A DNA stretch of 64,000 nucleotides, taken from NCBI RefSeq assembly GCF_002950945.1, contig NZ_CP012673.1:2356001-2420000 (forward strand). Direction: 5' to 3'. Of this stretch, positions 53,528 to 61,169 are shown one piece after another (the first letter of the stretch is position 1; every line of letters starts with the position of its first letter). The position numbers were made by a program, and so were the translations under genes. The stretch comes from Sorangium cellulosum (GTDB lineage: Bacteria; Myxococcota_A; Polyangia; Polyangiales; Polyangiaceae). The notes below the pieces were generated by a model, which was not told the DNA's origin, made no database searches, and saw nothing but the letters and a program-made list of their open reading frames with translations.

Positions 53528-54265
53528 TCAGGCTTTCGAGCGTCGCCGCACGCTCGCGGCTCTCCGGGGCGACGGGGATTCGTCGGCCCGTGAGGGGGTG
53601 TGAACAGGTCTGTGACCTGTGGAAACTGGTGGTACCTCCGAGGGTTGACGCCGGAGGGCCGGCACGATGACTCCGTCGACCATCGACACGAGGAAGGCCA
53701 GGTCGATCGGCTTGCGTTGAACCAGCGTGCGGTAGGCGGCCATCGACGGGATGACCTGGGACAACGTGCCGATGTCGGCGGACGCCGAGATCTCGCCGCG
53801 CTCGACCGCGCGCCGCATCAGCGCGAAGTGCGCTTCGGCCCATGGCTGGACCACGGCGGCGTTTGCTGCCTCGGCGAGCGCCTCGTCCTGCGAGAGCAGC
53901 GAGGCGAGCCCGGTCATGATCTTGAGCTTGCGCTCGCCTTCTTCGATCGACTGCGGCTTGAACAGGCCGAGCAGGTCTCCGCGGAGCGTGCCCGTGTCGG
54001 GCAGACGCTCGAGATCGACCTGATTGCGCTTCATGTGCGCGACGGCGTCGATGACCAGCTCGGTCTTCGACGCCCAGCGGCGATAGATCGTCGCCTTCCC
54101 GGCTCCGGCTCGCGCGGCCACGATGTCCATGGTCAGGCCCGCAGCGCCCACCTCGGCGAGGACCTCGAGCGTGGCGTCGAGGATCTTCGCATCGCGAGAG
54201 GGGTCTCGCTTGCGCCCTGGCTGCGCAGCCTCGACGGGGACGGCCTCGTCGTCGTTCTGTGTCAT
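53528..54265 (-). CDS. TetR/AcrR family transcriptional regulator
   Basis: A 245-residue regulator. The N-terminal helix-turn-helix reads AKILDATLEVLAEVGAAGLT, then MDIVAARAGAGKATIYRRWA and SKTELVIDAV, all typical of TetR. The ligand-binding region follows (DLLGLFKPQSIEEGERK; MTGLASLLSQDEAL), in the style of the TetR_C_11 group. An Arg/Ser/Pro-rich tail of about 40 residues ends the protein. ATG 54265 has AAGGA 7-8 bases upstream and a clear promoter further up with palindromic sequence over its -35. It should repress itself and the VOC gene; the ligand is unknown. Confidence 0.9.
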   Translation of the reverse strand: MTQNDDEAVPVEAAQPGRKRDPSRDAKILDATLEVLAEVGAAGLTMDIVAARAGAGKATIYRRWASKTELVIDAVAHMKRNQVDLERLPDTGTLRGDLLGLFKPQSIEEGERKLKIMTGLASLLSQDEALAEAANAAVVQPWAEAHFALMRRAVERGEISASADIGTLSQVIPSMAAYRTLVQRKPIDLAFLVSMVDGVIVPALRRQPSEVPPVSTGHRPVHTPSRADESPSPRRAASVRRRSKA

Positions 54266-54288
54266 GCAGTCATCCTTGATGAAAGATA

Positions 54289-54317
54289 TCGATACCGGAT
54301 AGTTTCGGAAATGTCAA
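54289..54317 (-). promoter_or_regulatory. Sigma70-type promoter of the tetR-VOC operon
   Basis: On the minus strand TTGACA (54317-54312) and TATCGA (54294-54289) are separated by exactly 17 bases. The -35 is a perfect consensus. The promoter points to the TetR gene, whose ATG lies 24 bases downstream of the -10. Confidence 0.65.
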
Positions 54318-54328
54318 GTTCCGGAACT
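54317..54328. promoter_or_regulatory. Perfect 12-bp palindrome abutting the tetR -35 box
   Basis: AGTTCCGGAACT is its own reverse complement and overlaps the first base of the -35 TTGACA. A related half-site (TTTCGGAAA) lies within the spacer at about 54303. This is a good candidate for the TetR operator; that it is bound by TetR is inference. Confidence 0.5.
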
Positions 54329-54486
54329 GCCCGGTGTCGATTTTCCCCCGGGGGCGCCGCCCTCACCCCACCAGCTGCTTGAGGAGCCCGATCCCACGCT
54401 TGTCCGGGCGATGGACAGCGGTTGGCCCTTGCGGCGCAGAGCCGATCCGTGAGACTTTTTGTGGGGGAAATTACAAATGCGACGAG
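54329..54486. other. Intergenic sequence between tetR and the DUF6210-like fragment
   Basis: No gene recognised. The rest of the gap (54727-54828) up to the rhamnogalacturonan lyase stop is likewise without features. Confidence 0.35.
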
Positions 54487-54726
54487 ATGGCGGCGCTCAT
54501 CCGACTATACGACGCAGGGCTGGGGCTCATCATTAAACATGCGAGTGGGGTTCTGTATACGAATCAGACATGCGGTGTTTGCTGTGCCCAGCCCGAGCTG
54601 GAAGGCGTCTTCGTCCCGCTCGACGCCGAGGAGAGTTGGCTGGGCGAGGTCGAGCGAGCTTCTACTATTTCGGGGTTCGGCCCGTACCCCCGGCGAGGAG
54701 TGCTGACATGGCCAAACTCAGATTAG
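54487..54726 (+). pseudogene. Fragment of a DUF6210-like protein
   Basis: The plus frame from ATG 54487 reads MAALIRLYDAGLGLIIKHAS, then GVLYTNQTCGVCCAQPELEG and VFVPLD, which resembles the N-terminal half of DUF6210 proteins as I recall them. After VFVPLDAEESWLGEVE the sequence loses any likeness and stops at 54726 (79 residues). The remaining half of the family is absent, so this seems to be a truncated copy. No ribosome binding site is evident. Low certainty; it could also be chance. Confidence 0.3.
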
Positions 54727-54828
54727 CGGCCGAGGGCGCGCCGCCCGACAAGCGGCTGGTACCGGCGGTGCGCCGAGCCTCGCTGCGCTCGGGGCGGCGC
54801 CTGGCGGGCCTCCGTCACCCGTCGGGCA

Positions 54829-56877
54829 TCACCGCACCGTGATGTCGGGCCTGGGGGGCTCCCTCATCCCGTCGCCGATGTGGAAGCTGGTGTGCGGCGG
54901 CTGGTTGTAGGTCGCGTTTTGCGCCGACACGTTGGCGCGGTACTGCGGATCGTGCATCAGCGTGTAGATGCGGCGTTCGGTGACGTGATTGGTGGTGTAG
55001 ATGCGCAGGCTGTTGCCGCACAGGAACACGACCTCCTCGCGCCAGTCGCCGAACAGATCCGCGCTGAGCGTCGGCACCGATTTGCTGCCGTTGATCGAGG
55101 TGCAGCCTTCCGCGGTGAAGCCCCGACCTTCGCCGTCGAAGTTCGCGACGGTGTTGCCGTTGAGCAGCTCGCGGCTCTCGTCGCCGTCCCACCAGACCAG
55201 GAAGTTCACCTCGCGGGGACGGGAGCCGATGTTGCGACCGCTCTCGGCATTGAACAGGCCGGCGGTGTTGGTCCAGGCCTCACCTCCGGGGTTGTCGGGG
55301 GTGATGTCGTCGGCAGCGCCGCGGCCCGGTCCCTCGCCGTCGCTGTTCGGGCCGCGCCACAGGACCTCGCAGGTCTCCGCATCCCGAAGGAAGTACGAGG
55401 GCACGCCGTCAGCTTCGGTCGGCTGAAACACCTCGAGCCCGGGGCGCGAGGGGACCAGGTCGGCGACGTGAATCGCGTCGCCGTGTGCGTAGAAGCTGAC
55501 GGCGCACTTGCCCCTGCCGTCGGGACCGATCGTCGCGCCACCCGGGATGATCTCCTGCCTCAGGTCGCCGTCCGTGTCCGCCGCCATGACGCTGTGAACG
55601 CCCTTGCCGGCGTAGGCGCCGTTGCCGCTCGCGGACGAATCGAAGCTCCACAGTAGGCTCAGCCTGCCGTCGCGGTAGTTGTACGCTCCGAACGTCGTCC
55701 GGGCGTAGTAGCCCCGCTGCATGACGACGCTCGGCTCGCCCGAGTCATCGAGGAACGCCAGCGTGGCGTTGTAGCGATCCGAGCGGTTGCCGTTGTTGTC
55801 GCCGAAGCTGCCGCTCGTGATGGGGGCGTGGTACTCGATGGTCGCGAGCTCCGAGCCGTCGACGCCGCTGAAGACCGTGAGGTATTCCGGTCCGCTCAGG
55901 ATCTTGCCCGCCCTGTTGCGATAGTCTCGCGAGTCGTCATCGTCGGCCGCGGGGCCGGTGTGCAGGAACGCTCCCTTGCCATCGCGTGTGCCGGGCGCGG
56001 TCTTGACGGCGATCTCGGCGCGACCATCGCCGTCGAGGTCGTACACGACGAAGGGCGTGGTGTGCTCGCTCTCGCGGATGTTGATGCCCAGGTCGATGCG
56101 CCACAAGAAGGTGCCGTCGGTGTCGTAGGCCGCGAGCTTGGGCTGGCCGGTGCGGCCGTCTTGCGACGGATCGCGCGGGTTGTTCTGCTCCTTGACCACG
56201 AGCTCGTAGTCGCCGTCGCCGTCGAGATCGCCCGGAGAGGCGTCACCGGCTTCGTAATCGTCGGGCGTCCTGAGCGGGATGGTCAGATAGTTTCGCTCCC
56301 AGGTGGGTGTGCCCGGGTCCCCGTCACGCGTGTTGGCCGAGTCGCCGTGCTCGACGCCGTCGATCACGGCGCGGACGGTGTACTTCGCGCCTCCGGGGGC
56401 CCCCGAGTCGAAGTAGTTGGTCGAGTCGGTGATGGGCGTGTCGTTCACCTTGGTGCCGTCGCGGTAGACGTTGAACCCGATCTCGGGATCCTCGTAGCCC
56501 ATGAGCCGCCAGCTGATGAAGTTGCCTTCGCCCGAGCGCACGGCCACCACGCCGCGGCACAGGTTCTCCAGCGTGACGTGGCCAGCCGCGGCGGCCGGCG
56601 TCACTCCGCAGATGGACTCGCCTGGATTGTCGGTGCCGCCCGTGCCGGGTTCACCACCGCCCGACGCGCCGCCGGACGTCGTCCCCGGCGCGCCGCCGGA
56701 CGTCGTCCCCGGCGCGCCGCCGGACGTCTGCCCCGGCGCGCCGCCGGACGTCTGCCCCGACGTGCCGCCCGCATTCGGAGCGCCACCGGAGCCGTCATCG
56801 CCCGATCCGGACCCGCTGCACGCACTCAGGGCTCCCGCTACGACCAGGGCCATGGTCCCGTACGCAATGCCTCTCAT
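54829..56877 (-). CDS. PL11 rhamnogalacturonan lyase lipoprotein
   Basis: A 682-residue exported polysaccharide lyase. ATG 56877 was chosen because AAAGGTGAG lies about 7 bases upstream; an in-frame GTG at 56889 is an alternative. The signal peptide ends with lipobox GALSAC. A linker of seven GGAPGxTS-like units precedes the catalytic beta-propeller, which begins with ENLCRGVVAVRSGEGNFISW and has repeated Asp-rich calcium sites (GDLDGDGDYELVVKE, YDLDGDGRAEIAVKTAPG, ADTDGDLRQEI). ATIEYHAPITSGSFGDN and WWDGDESRELLNG are typical of PL11. It cleaves the rhamnogalacturonan I backbone of pectin, adding pectin attack to the xylan set. Confidence 0.92.
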   Translation of the reverse strand: MRGIAYGTMALVVAGALSACSGSGSGDDGSGGAPNAGGTSGQTSGGAPGQTSGGAPGTTSGGAPGTTSGGASGGGEPGTGGTDNPGESICGVTPAAAAGHVTLENLCRGVVAVRSGEGNFISWRLMGYEDPEIGFNVYRDGTKVNDTPITDSTNYFDSGAPGGAKYTVRAVIDGVEHGDSANTRDGDPGTPTWERNYLTIPLRTPDDYEAGDASPGDLDGDGDYELVVKEQNNPRDPSQDGRTGQPKLAAYDTDGTFLWRIDLGINIRESEHTTPFVVYDLDGDGRAEIAVKTAPGTRDGKGAFLHTGPAADDDDSRDYRNRAGKILSGPEYLTVFSGVDGSELATIEYHAPITSGSFGDNNGNRSDRYNATLAFLDDSGEPSVVMQRGYYARTTFGAYNYRDGRLSLLWSFDSSASGNGAYAGKGVHSVMAADTDGDLRQEIIPGGATIGPDGRGKCAVSFYAHGDAIHVADLVPSRPGLEVFQPTEADGVPSYFLRDAETCEVLWRGPNSDGEGPGRGAADDITPDNPGGEAWTNTAGLFNAESGRNIGSRPREVNFLVWWDGDESRELLNGNTVANFDGEGRGFTAEGCTSINGSKSVPTLSADLFGDWREEVVFLCGNSLRIYTTNHVTERRIYTLMHDPQYRANVSAQNATYNQPPHTSFHIGDGMREPPRPDITVR
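56620..56785 (-). repeat. Tandem repeats coding the Gly/Ala/Pro/Ser linker of the PL11 lyase
   Basis: Seven or so 21- to 24-base units encode SGGAPGTT or SGGAPGQT and variants. Copy number is likely to vary between strains. The linker separates the lipid anchor from the catalytic domain. Confidence 0.7.
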
Positions 56878-57291
56878 TATAGTACTCACCTTTCAAGCCG
56901 ATCGAGAAAAAGCTAAACGCCGGCGCCGACGCTGCCGGAGCGTGGCGTGCGTGAGCTGGTCGCGGATCACTCCACGACCGAGGGGCCGCTGAGGCGCCGC
57001 TACGGAACGTCCGAGATCACCGCTTCCAGAACTCGATGGGTATGTGGGATGAGGTGCTGGCTTTCGGTCACCACTCCGAGGCGTCCACTCACATTTTTTT
57101 TGTGGCGCATCCCGGAGGAACCGCAGGATTGGAATTTTGTGGCTGAGCGGGACAGTCTAGGAGACGAGGCGAGCACGGCTGCCGTGTTATGGAAGGCCCG
57201 CGGCCGGAGGCGAGCTACCTGCAGAAGGCCGAGCTCGCCCGCGAGATGCTCGACGCCGCCGTGCGGCGGCGGACTCTGCCTCGCCGACTGG
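56878..57291. other. Intergenic region with AT-rich patch
   Basis: About 410 bp upstream of the PL11 gene. Includes an eight-T run near 57093 in an otherwise GC-rich context. The segment 57185-57275 read on the plus strand (GPRPEASYLQKAELAREMLD) has some transposase-like look but is too short to call. Confidence 0.35.
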
Positions 57292-57867
57292 TCACTCATC
57301 ATCCCACCCGGAGGCTTGCGCCGGTGACTGCCCGTCCAGGAGCCGCTCGACCAGCCATGGTAACGAGAAGTAGTCCTCCATGACGGTGGCGAAGAACTCC
57401 ATGTCGAACGGCAAGCACGGCGGCGCCTGGAGCTCGGCCTCGACGGCGGCCTCGTCCTTGACGATTCGCTTTCGCGCTTCGTTGAGGGCGGCGGTGACCA
57501 GGTTGCGGCAAATAGGATCAGATATGGCTTGCCGCACGCGCTCTGCGGCCTCTTCGTTCAGCGCCATTGGCGTGCGCACGATGGGGGTCGGCGGAACGGA
57601 TTCTCCTGCTAGAATGCGGCGAATATAATGTGGTCTTGAAAAGAGCGCCCGCATCACGCGGACGTAGAAGGCCATGTCGAACGACTCCGCGGGCAGGCGG
57701 AGCGGAATCTCCTCGCCGGCCAACGTGAAAGACCTCGCGAATCGCCCCCATGCCTTCCCGAACGCAACGCTGACGAGGTTCCGAACCACTGGCTCGTGGA
57801 TCGAGTCCATGGTCGCACTTGCCGCGTCCGCGTCGATGGGTTGTACGTGTATCAAACGCTCGGTCAT
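57292..57867 (-). CDS. Hypothetical protein built of two similar halves
   Basis: A 191-residue protein of unknown function that contains an internal duplication. The first half has IHEPVVRNLVSVAFGKAWGR, then LPAESFDMAFYVRVMRALFS and PHYIRRILAGE. The second half has ISDPICRNLVTAALNEARKR, then LPFDMEFFATVMEDYFSLPW and LVERLLDGQ. The shared core is I-x-[DE]-P-x-x-RNLV, (S)FDM-x-F and V-x-R-[IL]-L. Such two-repeat helical proteins are often scaffolds or binding partners. There is no signal peptide. It starts 54 bp after the RidA stop on the same strand and may be cotranscribed with ridA. Confidence 0.65.
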   Translation of the reverse strand: MTERLIHVQPIDADAASATMDSIHEPVVRNLVSVAFGKAWGRFARSFTLAGEEIPLRLPAESFDMAFYVRVMRALFSRPHYIRRILAGESVPPTPIVRTPMALNEEAAERVRQAISDPICRNLVTAALNEARKRIVKDEAAVEAELQAPPCLPFDMEFFATVMEDYFSLPWLVERLLDGQSPAQASGWDDE

Positions 57868-57921
57868 GTTGTCGTTCGTTTTGTCATTCGCCGAAATTCG
57901 CCGTGTTGGTGGTGCCGTCGA

Positions 57922-58320
57922 TCAGGTGGACTGAGGAATGCGGGCGATGACCTTGATCTCAAAATCGAAGCCCGCCAGCCAGTTCACGCCTACCGCGGTC
58001 CAGTTCGGGTAGGGCTTTTCACCGATCGCCTTCAGTCGAACGGCGGCAAACGTCTCCCACTGCGTGGCCGGGTCGGTGTGGAAAGTGGTCACGTCGACGA
58101 CGTCGTCGAACGTGCAACCGGCGGCCTTCAGCACTGCCGCTAGATTGTCGAAGGCAAGCTGGACCTGCTTTTCGAAGACCGGCTCGGGCGACCCGTCCTC
58201 GCGGCTGCCGACCTGGCCCGAGACGAACAGAAGGTCGCCCGAGCGGATCGCCGCCGAATATTTGTTGATCTCGTAGAGCGCCTGCCGGCCGGCAGGGAAG
58301 ATCGCATCGCGTTTGGTCAT
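57922..58320 (-). CDS. ridA: RidA family protein (reactive intermediate deaminase-like)
   Basis: A 132-residue YjgF/YER057c/UK114-type protein. Conserved segments are YSAAIRSGDLLFVSGQVGS, QVQLAFDNLAAVLKAAGCTF and DDVVDVTTFHTD. The family's deaminase Arg near residue 105 is not placed with certainty: the C-terminal stretch reads PNWTAVGVNWLAGFDFEIKV where classical RidA has an RxxVxV-type segment. This may make it a divergent, non-deaminase member. ATG 58320 has AGGAG 7-8 bases upstream. A promoter with an overlapping inverted repeat lies about 130 bp upstream. Confidence 0.82.
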   Translation of the reverse strand: MTKRDAIFPAGRQALYEINKYSAAIRSGDLLFVSGQVGSREDGSPEPVFEKQVQLAFDNLAAVLKAAGCTFDDVVDVTTFHTDPATQWETFAAVRLKAIGEKPYPNWTAVGVNWLAGFDFEIKVIARIPQST

Positions 58321-58553
58321 TGCTTTTCTCCTATTCAAACAAGGCAGGCCAGACCTCCCGAGGCGACGCTGTCTCACCGAGAAAGTCGAGAGACGTTCGC
58401 GGTGCTTCAGGGGTTCAGGCCCTCTGCGCTTCGTTGTTCGATGTCGGTATGTAACACACGCGCACCGTGTGTCAATACGCGTACCCCTCGTCGAGAAAGA
58501 CAACGTGAAGATGTGGATTGATCCGCAGGTCGCCGGACGTGCGTTGCACGACG
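58321..58553. other. Leader and promoter region of ridA
   Basis: Contains the promoter and inverted repeat described separately, and about 125 bp of leader before the ridA start. No gene recognised in it. Confidence 0.4.
58448..58475 (-). promoter_or_regulatory. ridA promoter with overlapping inverted repeat
   Basis: On the minus strand TTGACA (58475-58470) is followed after 16 bases by TACATA (58453-58448). Inside lies the inverted repeat ACACACG-CGCAC-CGTGTGT (58454-58472), which overlaps the -35 and the spacer. A dimeric repressor bound here would block the promoter. The -10 is weak, so the exact start is uncertain. Confidence 0.5.
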
Positions 58554-58694
58554 GTCGCCGCGCAGCCCGCAGTCGAGATGAGCTTCGAGCCCCTTCTTCG
58601 CGTGCTGGTGTATACGGATGGCGATGGCGCCGTCGTCGATGGCTCCGTGAAGCGTCTCCACGTTGTCGCGTACGACCTCGTAGAGCGTCGTCTT
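58554..58694 (-). pseudogene. Remnant of an IS91-type (zinc-binding) transposase N-terminus
   Basis: The minus frame reads KTTLYEVVRDNVETLHGAID, then DGAIAIRIHQHAKKGLEAHL and DCGLRGD. This resembles the start of transposases with an N-terminal zinc-binding domain, of which Sorangium-type genomes have many (recalled family pattern TVLYEVVRDN...LExYLDCG). The homologous stretch breaks off after about 47 residues and has no start codon. It marks a former insertion at this site, next to palindromic element C. Confidence 0.5.
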
Positions 58695-58766
58695 CCGTGC
58701 GCGCACGCGCGCGGATGCGGGACTAGAGCATCGATCAGCTTGAAACGCCCGAGGATGAAAAGATTC

Positions 58767-58836
58767 GAACCACAGAGGCACAGAGGGCACAGAGTTGTTT
58801 TGTTGTTCCTCTGTGTCCTCTGTGCCTCTGTGGTTC
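58767..58836. repeat. Palindromic intergenic element C
   Basis: Two 28-base arms, GAACCACAGAGGCACAGAG... and ...CTCTGTGCCTCTGTGGTTC, pair with one mismatch around a 14-base loop rich in T and G. The right arm contains repeated CCTCTGTG units. Flanks pair further (CCCGAGG with CTCGGG). Elements of this type, beginning AACCACAGAGG, are known to me from several bacterial groups; their function is not established. Confidence 0.8.
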
Positions 58837-59138
58837 ATTTTCTCGGGTTTTCAACCCGTTCGGTGTCCTAGCGCGGGACGATCCGCGAGCGTCGCACGCA
58901 GTCCGCCTCGTGCGCTGGGCACCCCAGGATCTCGACATCATAGCTCACGCCCGCAACCCGAGACCGTCATTCTTCTTCACGCACGCGCCGTTCTCTCCGC
59001 GCAACCGGCGGCCGAGATACCCACCTTTCCTGGAGGCTCGAGCCCACGCTGTGGAGGCTGGAGCCGTCGTAGAAACGGGCTGAGCCGCAGAGGACCGCGC
59101 GGCGCGGTCATGGGGATCGAGGACGGGCTCGCTGACGC
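58837..59138. other. Intergenic region downstream of the AraC-type gene
   Basis: About 300 bp between element C and the AraC-type gene stop. No gene, promoter or repeat recognised. Confidence 0.4.
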
Positions 59139-60074
59139 TCAGGGGCGCGGCTCGCCGCCCCCGGATCGATAGGCTCCCGGAGGGACCCCCACCTCCCGGC
59201 GAAACGCGACGCTGAAGGCGGCCTCGTCCCCGTAGCCGACGGACGACGCCACCTCGGCGAGCGCGAGCTCGGGACGGCCTCGCAGCGTCTCCTTCGCCAG
59301 ATCCATACGCCAGCGCAGCAGGTGCCGGAGAGGGCTCTCCCCGACCTGCTCGCGAAAGGCGTGCGCGAAGGCCGAGCGGCTCATGCCGGCCTCCCGCGCG
59401 AGGGAGGCCACGGTCCACGCGCGCTCCGGCGCCCGGTAGAGCGCGTCCAGGGCGCGCGCGATGCGCTCGTCCGCGAGGGCGGCGCGGAAGGAGCCAGGAG
59501 GCGCGGGGCGCTCGAGCTCCGCACGAACGGCCTGCAGCAGGAGCAGCTCCACGAAGCGGGCGGCCATGATCGGCGCGCCCGGACGCCGGCCGCGCACCTC
59601 GTCGCGGATCCCGTCGAGGAGCCGGCCGAGGCCGGGCACCGGCTCACCGGCGCCGCCGTCGAGGAGCACCACCGAGGGCAGCGCCCGCAGGAGCAGCGAC
59701 CGTCCGGCGCCTACGAGGCGCATGGCGGCGCAGAGCACCACCGTCGTTGCGCCGTCGCCGCCCAGCCGACGCCGCACCGCCTGCGCGCCCGGCGCAGGAG
59801 GAGCCATCCAGCGCTCCTCGTCCTCGACCGGGGCCCCCGGCCGGTGCCGGAGGCAGTGGGGGACGCCGTGCGGCAGCAGCAGCAGGTCTCCCTGGCCTAC
59901 ATGGATCTCCCGGCCGTCCAGCTCCAGCCACATCTCGCCCTCGAGCAGGTGGTGGAGCAAGACGAGCTCTCGCCGGCCGACGCGGGCCCCCCACGGGGCG
60001 CCCAGCTCGATGCGGCCGAAGAGGCTGGTCTCGATGCGCACGTGGCCAAGCAGCGCGGTGAGGACGTCGGGCAT
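59139..60074 (-). CDS. AraC family transcriptional regulator with cupin domain
   Basis: A 311-residue regulator. The N-terminal part is a cupin_6-type sensor (RRELVLLHHLLEGEMWLELD; LLLLPHGVPHCL). The C-terminal 100 residues are the double helix-turn-helix of AraC/XylS: AWTVASLAREAGMSRSAFAH, AFREQVGESPLRHLLRWRMD, LAEVASSVGYGDEAAFSVAF and FRREVGVPPGAYR. All parts are intact. It is divergent from the NAD-dependent epimerase gene with only 92 bp between the two starts, which strongly suggests that it controls that gene and itself. Confidence 0.92.
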   Translation of the reverse strand: MPDVLTALLGHVRIETSLFGRIELGAPWGARVGRRELVLLHHLLEGEMWLELDGREIHVGQGDLLLLPHGVPHCLRHRPGAPVEDEERWMAPPAPGAQAVRRRLGGDGATTVVLCAAMRLVGAGRSLLLRALPSVVLLDGGAGEPVPGLGRLLDGIRDEVRGRRPGAPIMAARFVELLLLQAVRAELERPAPPGSFRAALADERIARALDALYRAPERAWTVASLAREAGMSRSAFAHAFREQVGESPLRHLLRWRMDLAKETLRGRPELALAEVASSVGYGDEAAFSVAFRREVGVPPGAYRSGGGEPRP

Positions 60075-60125
60075 TGGACGATCACAAAGGAGCGATGGAC
60101 TCTATCACATGGAGAGCCCGCGGGG

Positions 60126-60145
60126 CGCTCGTTAGGTTCCGAGCG
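60126..60145. promoter_or_regulatory. Inverted repeat in the araC-epimerase intergenic region
   Basis: CGCTCG-TTAGGTTC-CGAGCG is a perfect 6-bp inverted repeat located 21 bp before the epimerase start. It may be the site of the divergently encoded AraC-type regulator, although AraC proteins often use direct repeats. Confidence 0.35.
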
Positions 60146-60166
60146 TCAACACACGAGGAGACAGGC

Positions 60167-61048
60167 ATGGATATCTTCATCACCGGCGCGAGCGGCTTCA
60201 TCGGCTCGGCTATCGCCCGCGCCCTCTTGGCCCGCGGGCACCACGTGCGCGGGCTCGCGCGCAGCGACGTGTCGGAAGCGAGGGTGCGCGCCTGCGGGGC
60301 GGCGCCGATCCGGGGCGATCTCTCGCGGCTGGACGTGCTGGCGCGCGAGGCGGCGGCCGGCGACGGCGTGGTGCACACCGCGGCGACGACGGGAGAGGAT
60401 CGCGCGGCCACGGACGCAGCGGCGGTCACCGCGATGCTCTCGGCCATGAACGGCGGTGTCTTCGTCACGACCACCGGGGCGCCGCGGGCGCGATCCTCGC
60501 GGGTGCCCGTGCCGGAGGAGGACACGGCGAGCCCCGGCGGGCCGCTCGAGTGGCTGGCAGCGGCCGAGTCGCGCGTGCTCGGCGCGACGCACGTCCGCGG
60601 CCTGGTCGTGCGGCCGCCCATCGTCTACGGCGACGGCGACGGCCCGGTGGCGCGCCTGGTGCAGGGCGCTCGCGCGGCGGGGGTGGCGCGTTATATCGAC
60701 GACGGCGCGAACCGCTGGTCCACCGTCCACGTGCAGGACCTCGCCCTGGCCTACGCGATGCTGCTGGAGTCGGACGCGACGGGCGTCTTCCATGCCGCCG
60801 AGGCGTCGCCCGTGCCCATGGCGGACCTCTTCTCCGCGATCGGCGATGCCGCCGGGGTGCCCGTGACCGCATGGAGCCTCGATGAAGCTCGAGCCGCCCA
60901 CGGGCCCTTGGCCGGCTTTCTGGCCATGGACGCCGCCCTCGACGCGACCAGGTTGCGCGGCCTGGGCTGGTCGCCGGCGACCGGGGAGGCGCTCGGCGGG
61001 ATCTGCGGCGCCCTCCGCGACCCCGCCCAGGGCTACAGGGCTCCATGA
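60167..61048 (+). CDS. NAD-dependent epimerase/dehydratase (extended SDR)
   Basis: A 293-residue Rossmann enzyme. ATG 60167 follows GAGGAG by 6 bases. The cofactor loop is GASGFIGSAIA at residues 7-17. GDLSRLDVLAREAAAGDGVV and VVRPPIVYGDGDGPVARLV are typical of the extended-SDR family, as is WSTVHVQDLALAYAML near the middle. The catalytic Tyr-x3-Lys pair is not evident at its usual place: the corresponding stretch reads EWLAAAESRVLGA. It therefore may act as a reductase-like or non-canonical member. It stands divergent to the AraC-type regulator. Confidence 0.85.
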   Translation: MDIFITGASGFIGSAIARALLARGHHVRGLARSDVSEARVRACGAAPIRGDLSRLDVLAREAAAGDGVVHTAATTGEDRAATDAAAVTAMLSAMNGGVFVTTTGAPRARSSRVPVPEEDTASPGGPLEWLAAAESRVLGATHVRGLVVRPPIVYGDGDGPVARLVQGARAAGVARYIDDGANRWSTVHVQDLALAYAMLLESDATGVFHAAEASPVPMADLFSAIGDAAGVPVTAWSLDEARAAHGPLAGFLAMDAALDATRLRGLGWSPATGEALGGICGALRDPAQGYRAP

Positions 61049-61169
61049 GGCGCGCCGCAGCGCTCGGTCCGAGGTGGCCCTCGCCGAGGTTCCCGTCCTG
61101 GATGCGCGCGCGCCCGGCAAGGGAGAGCCGGAGCTGCTCCCCGGCCTGCCCCGGCCCGTCAAACCCTGC

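Noticed and set aside
58518..58871. Small plus-strand gene over element C
   Set aside because: The apparent hydrophobic tail (VLLFLCVLCASVVHFLGF) is just the translated hairpin.
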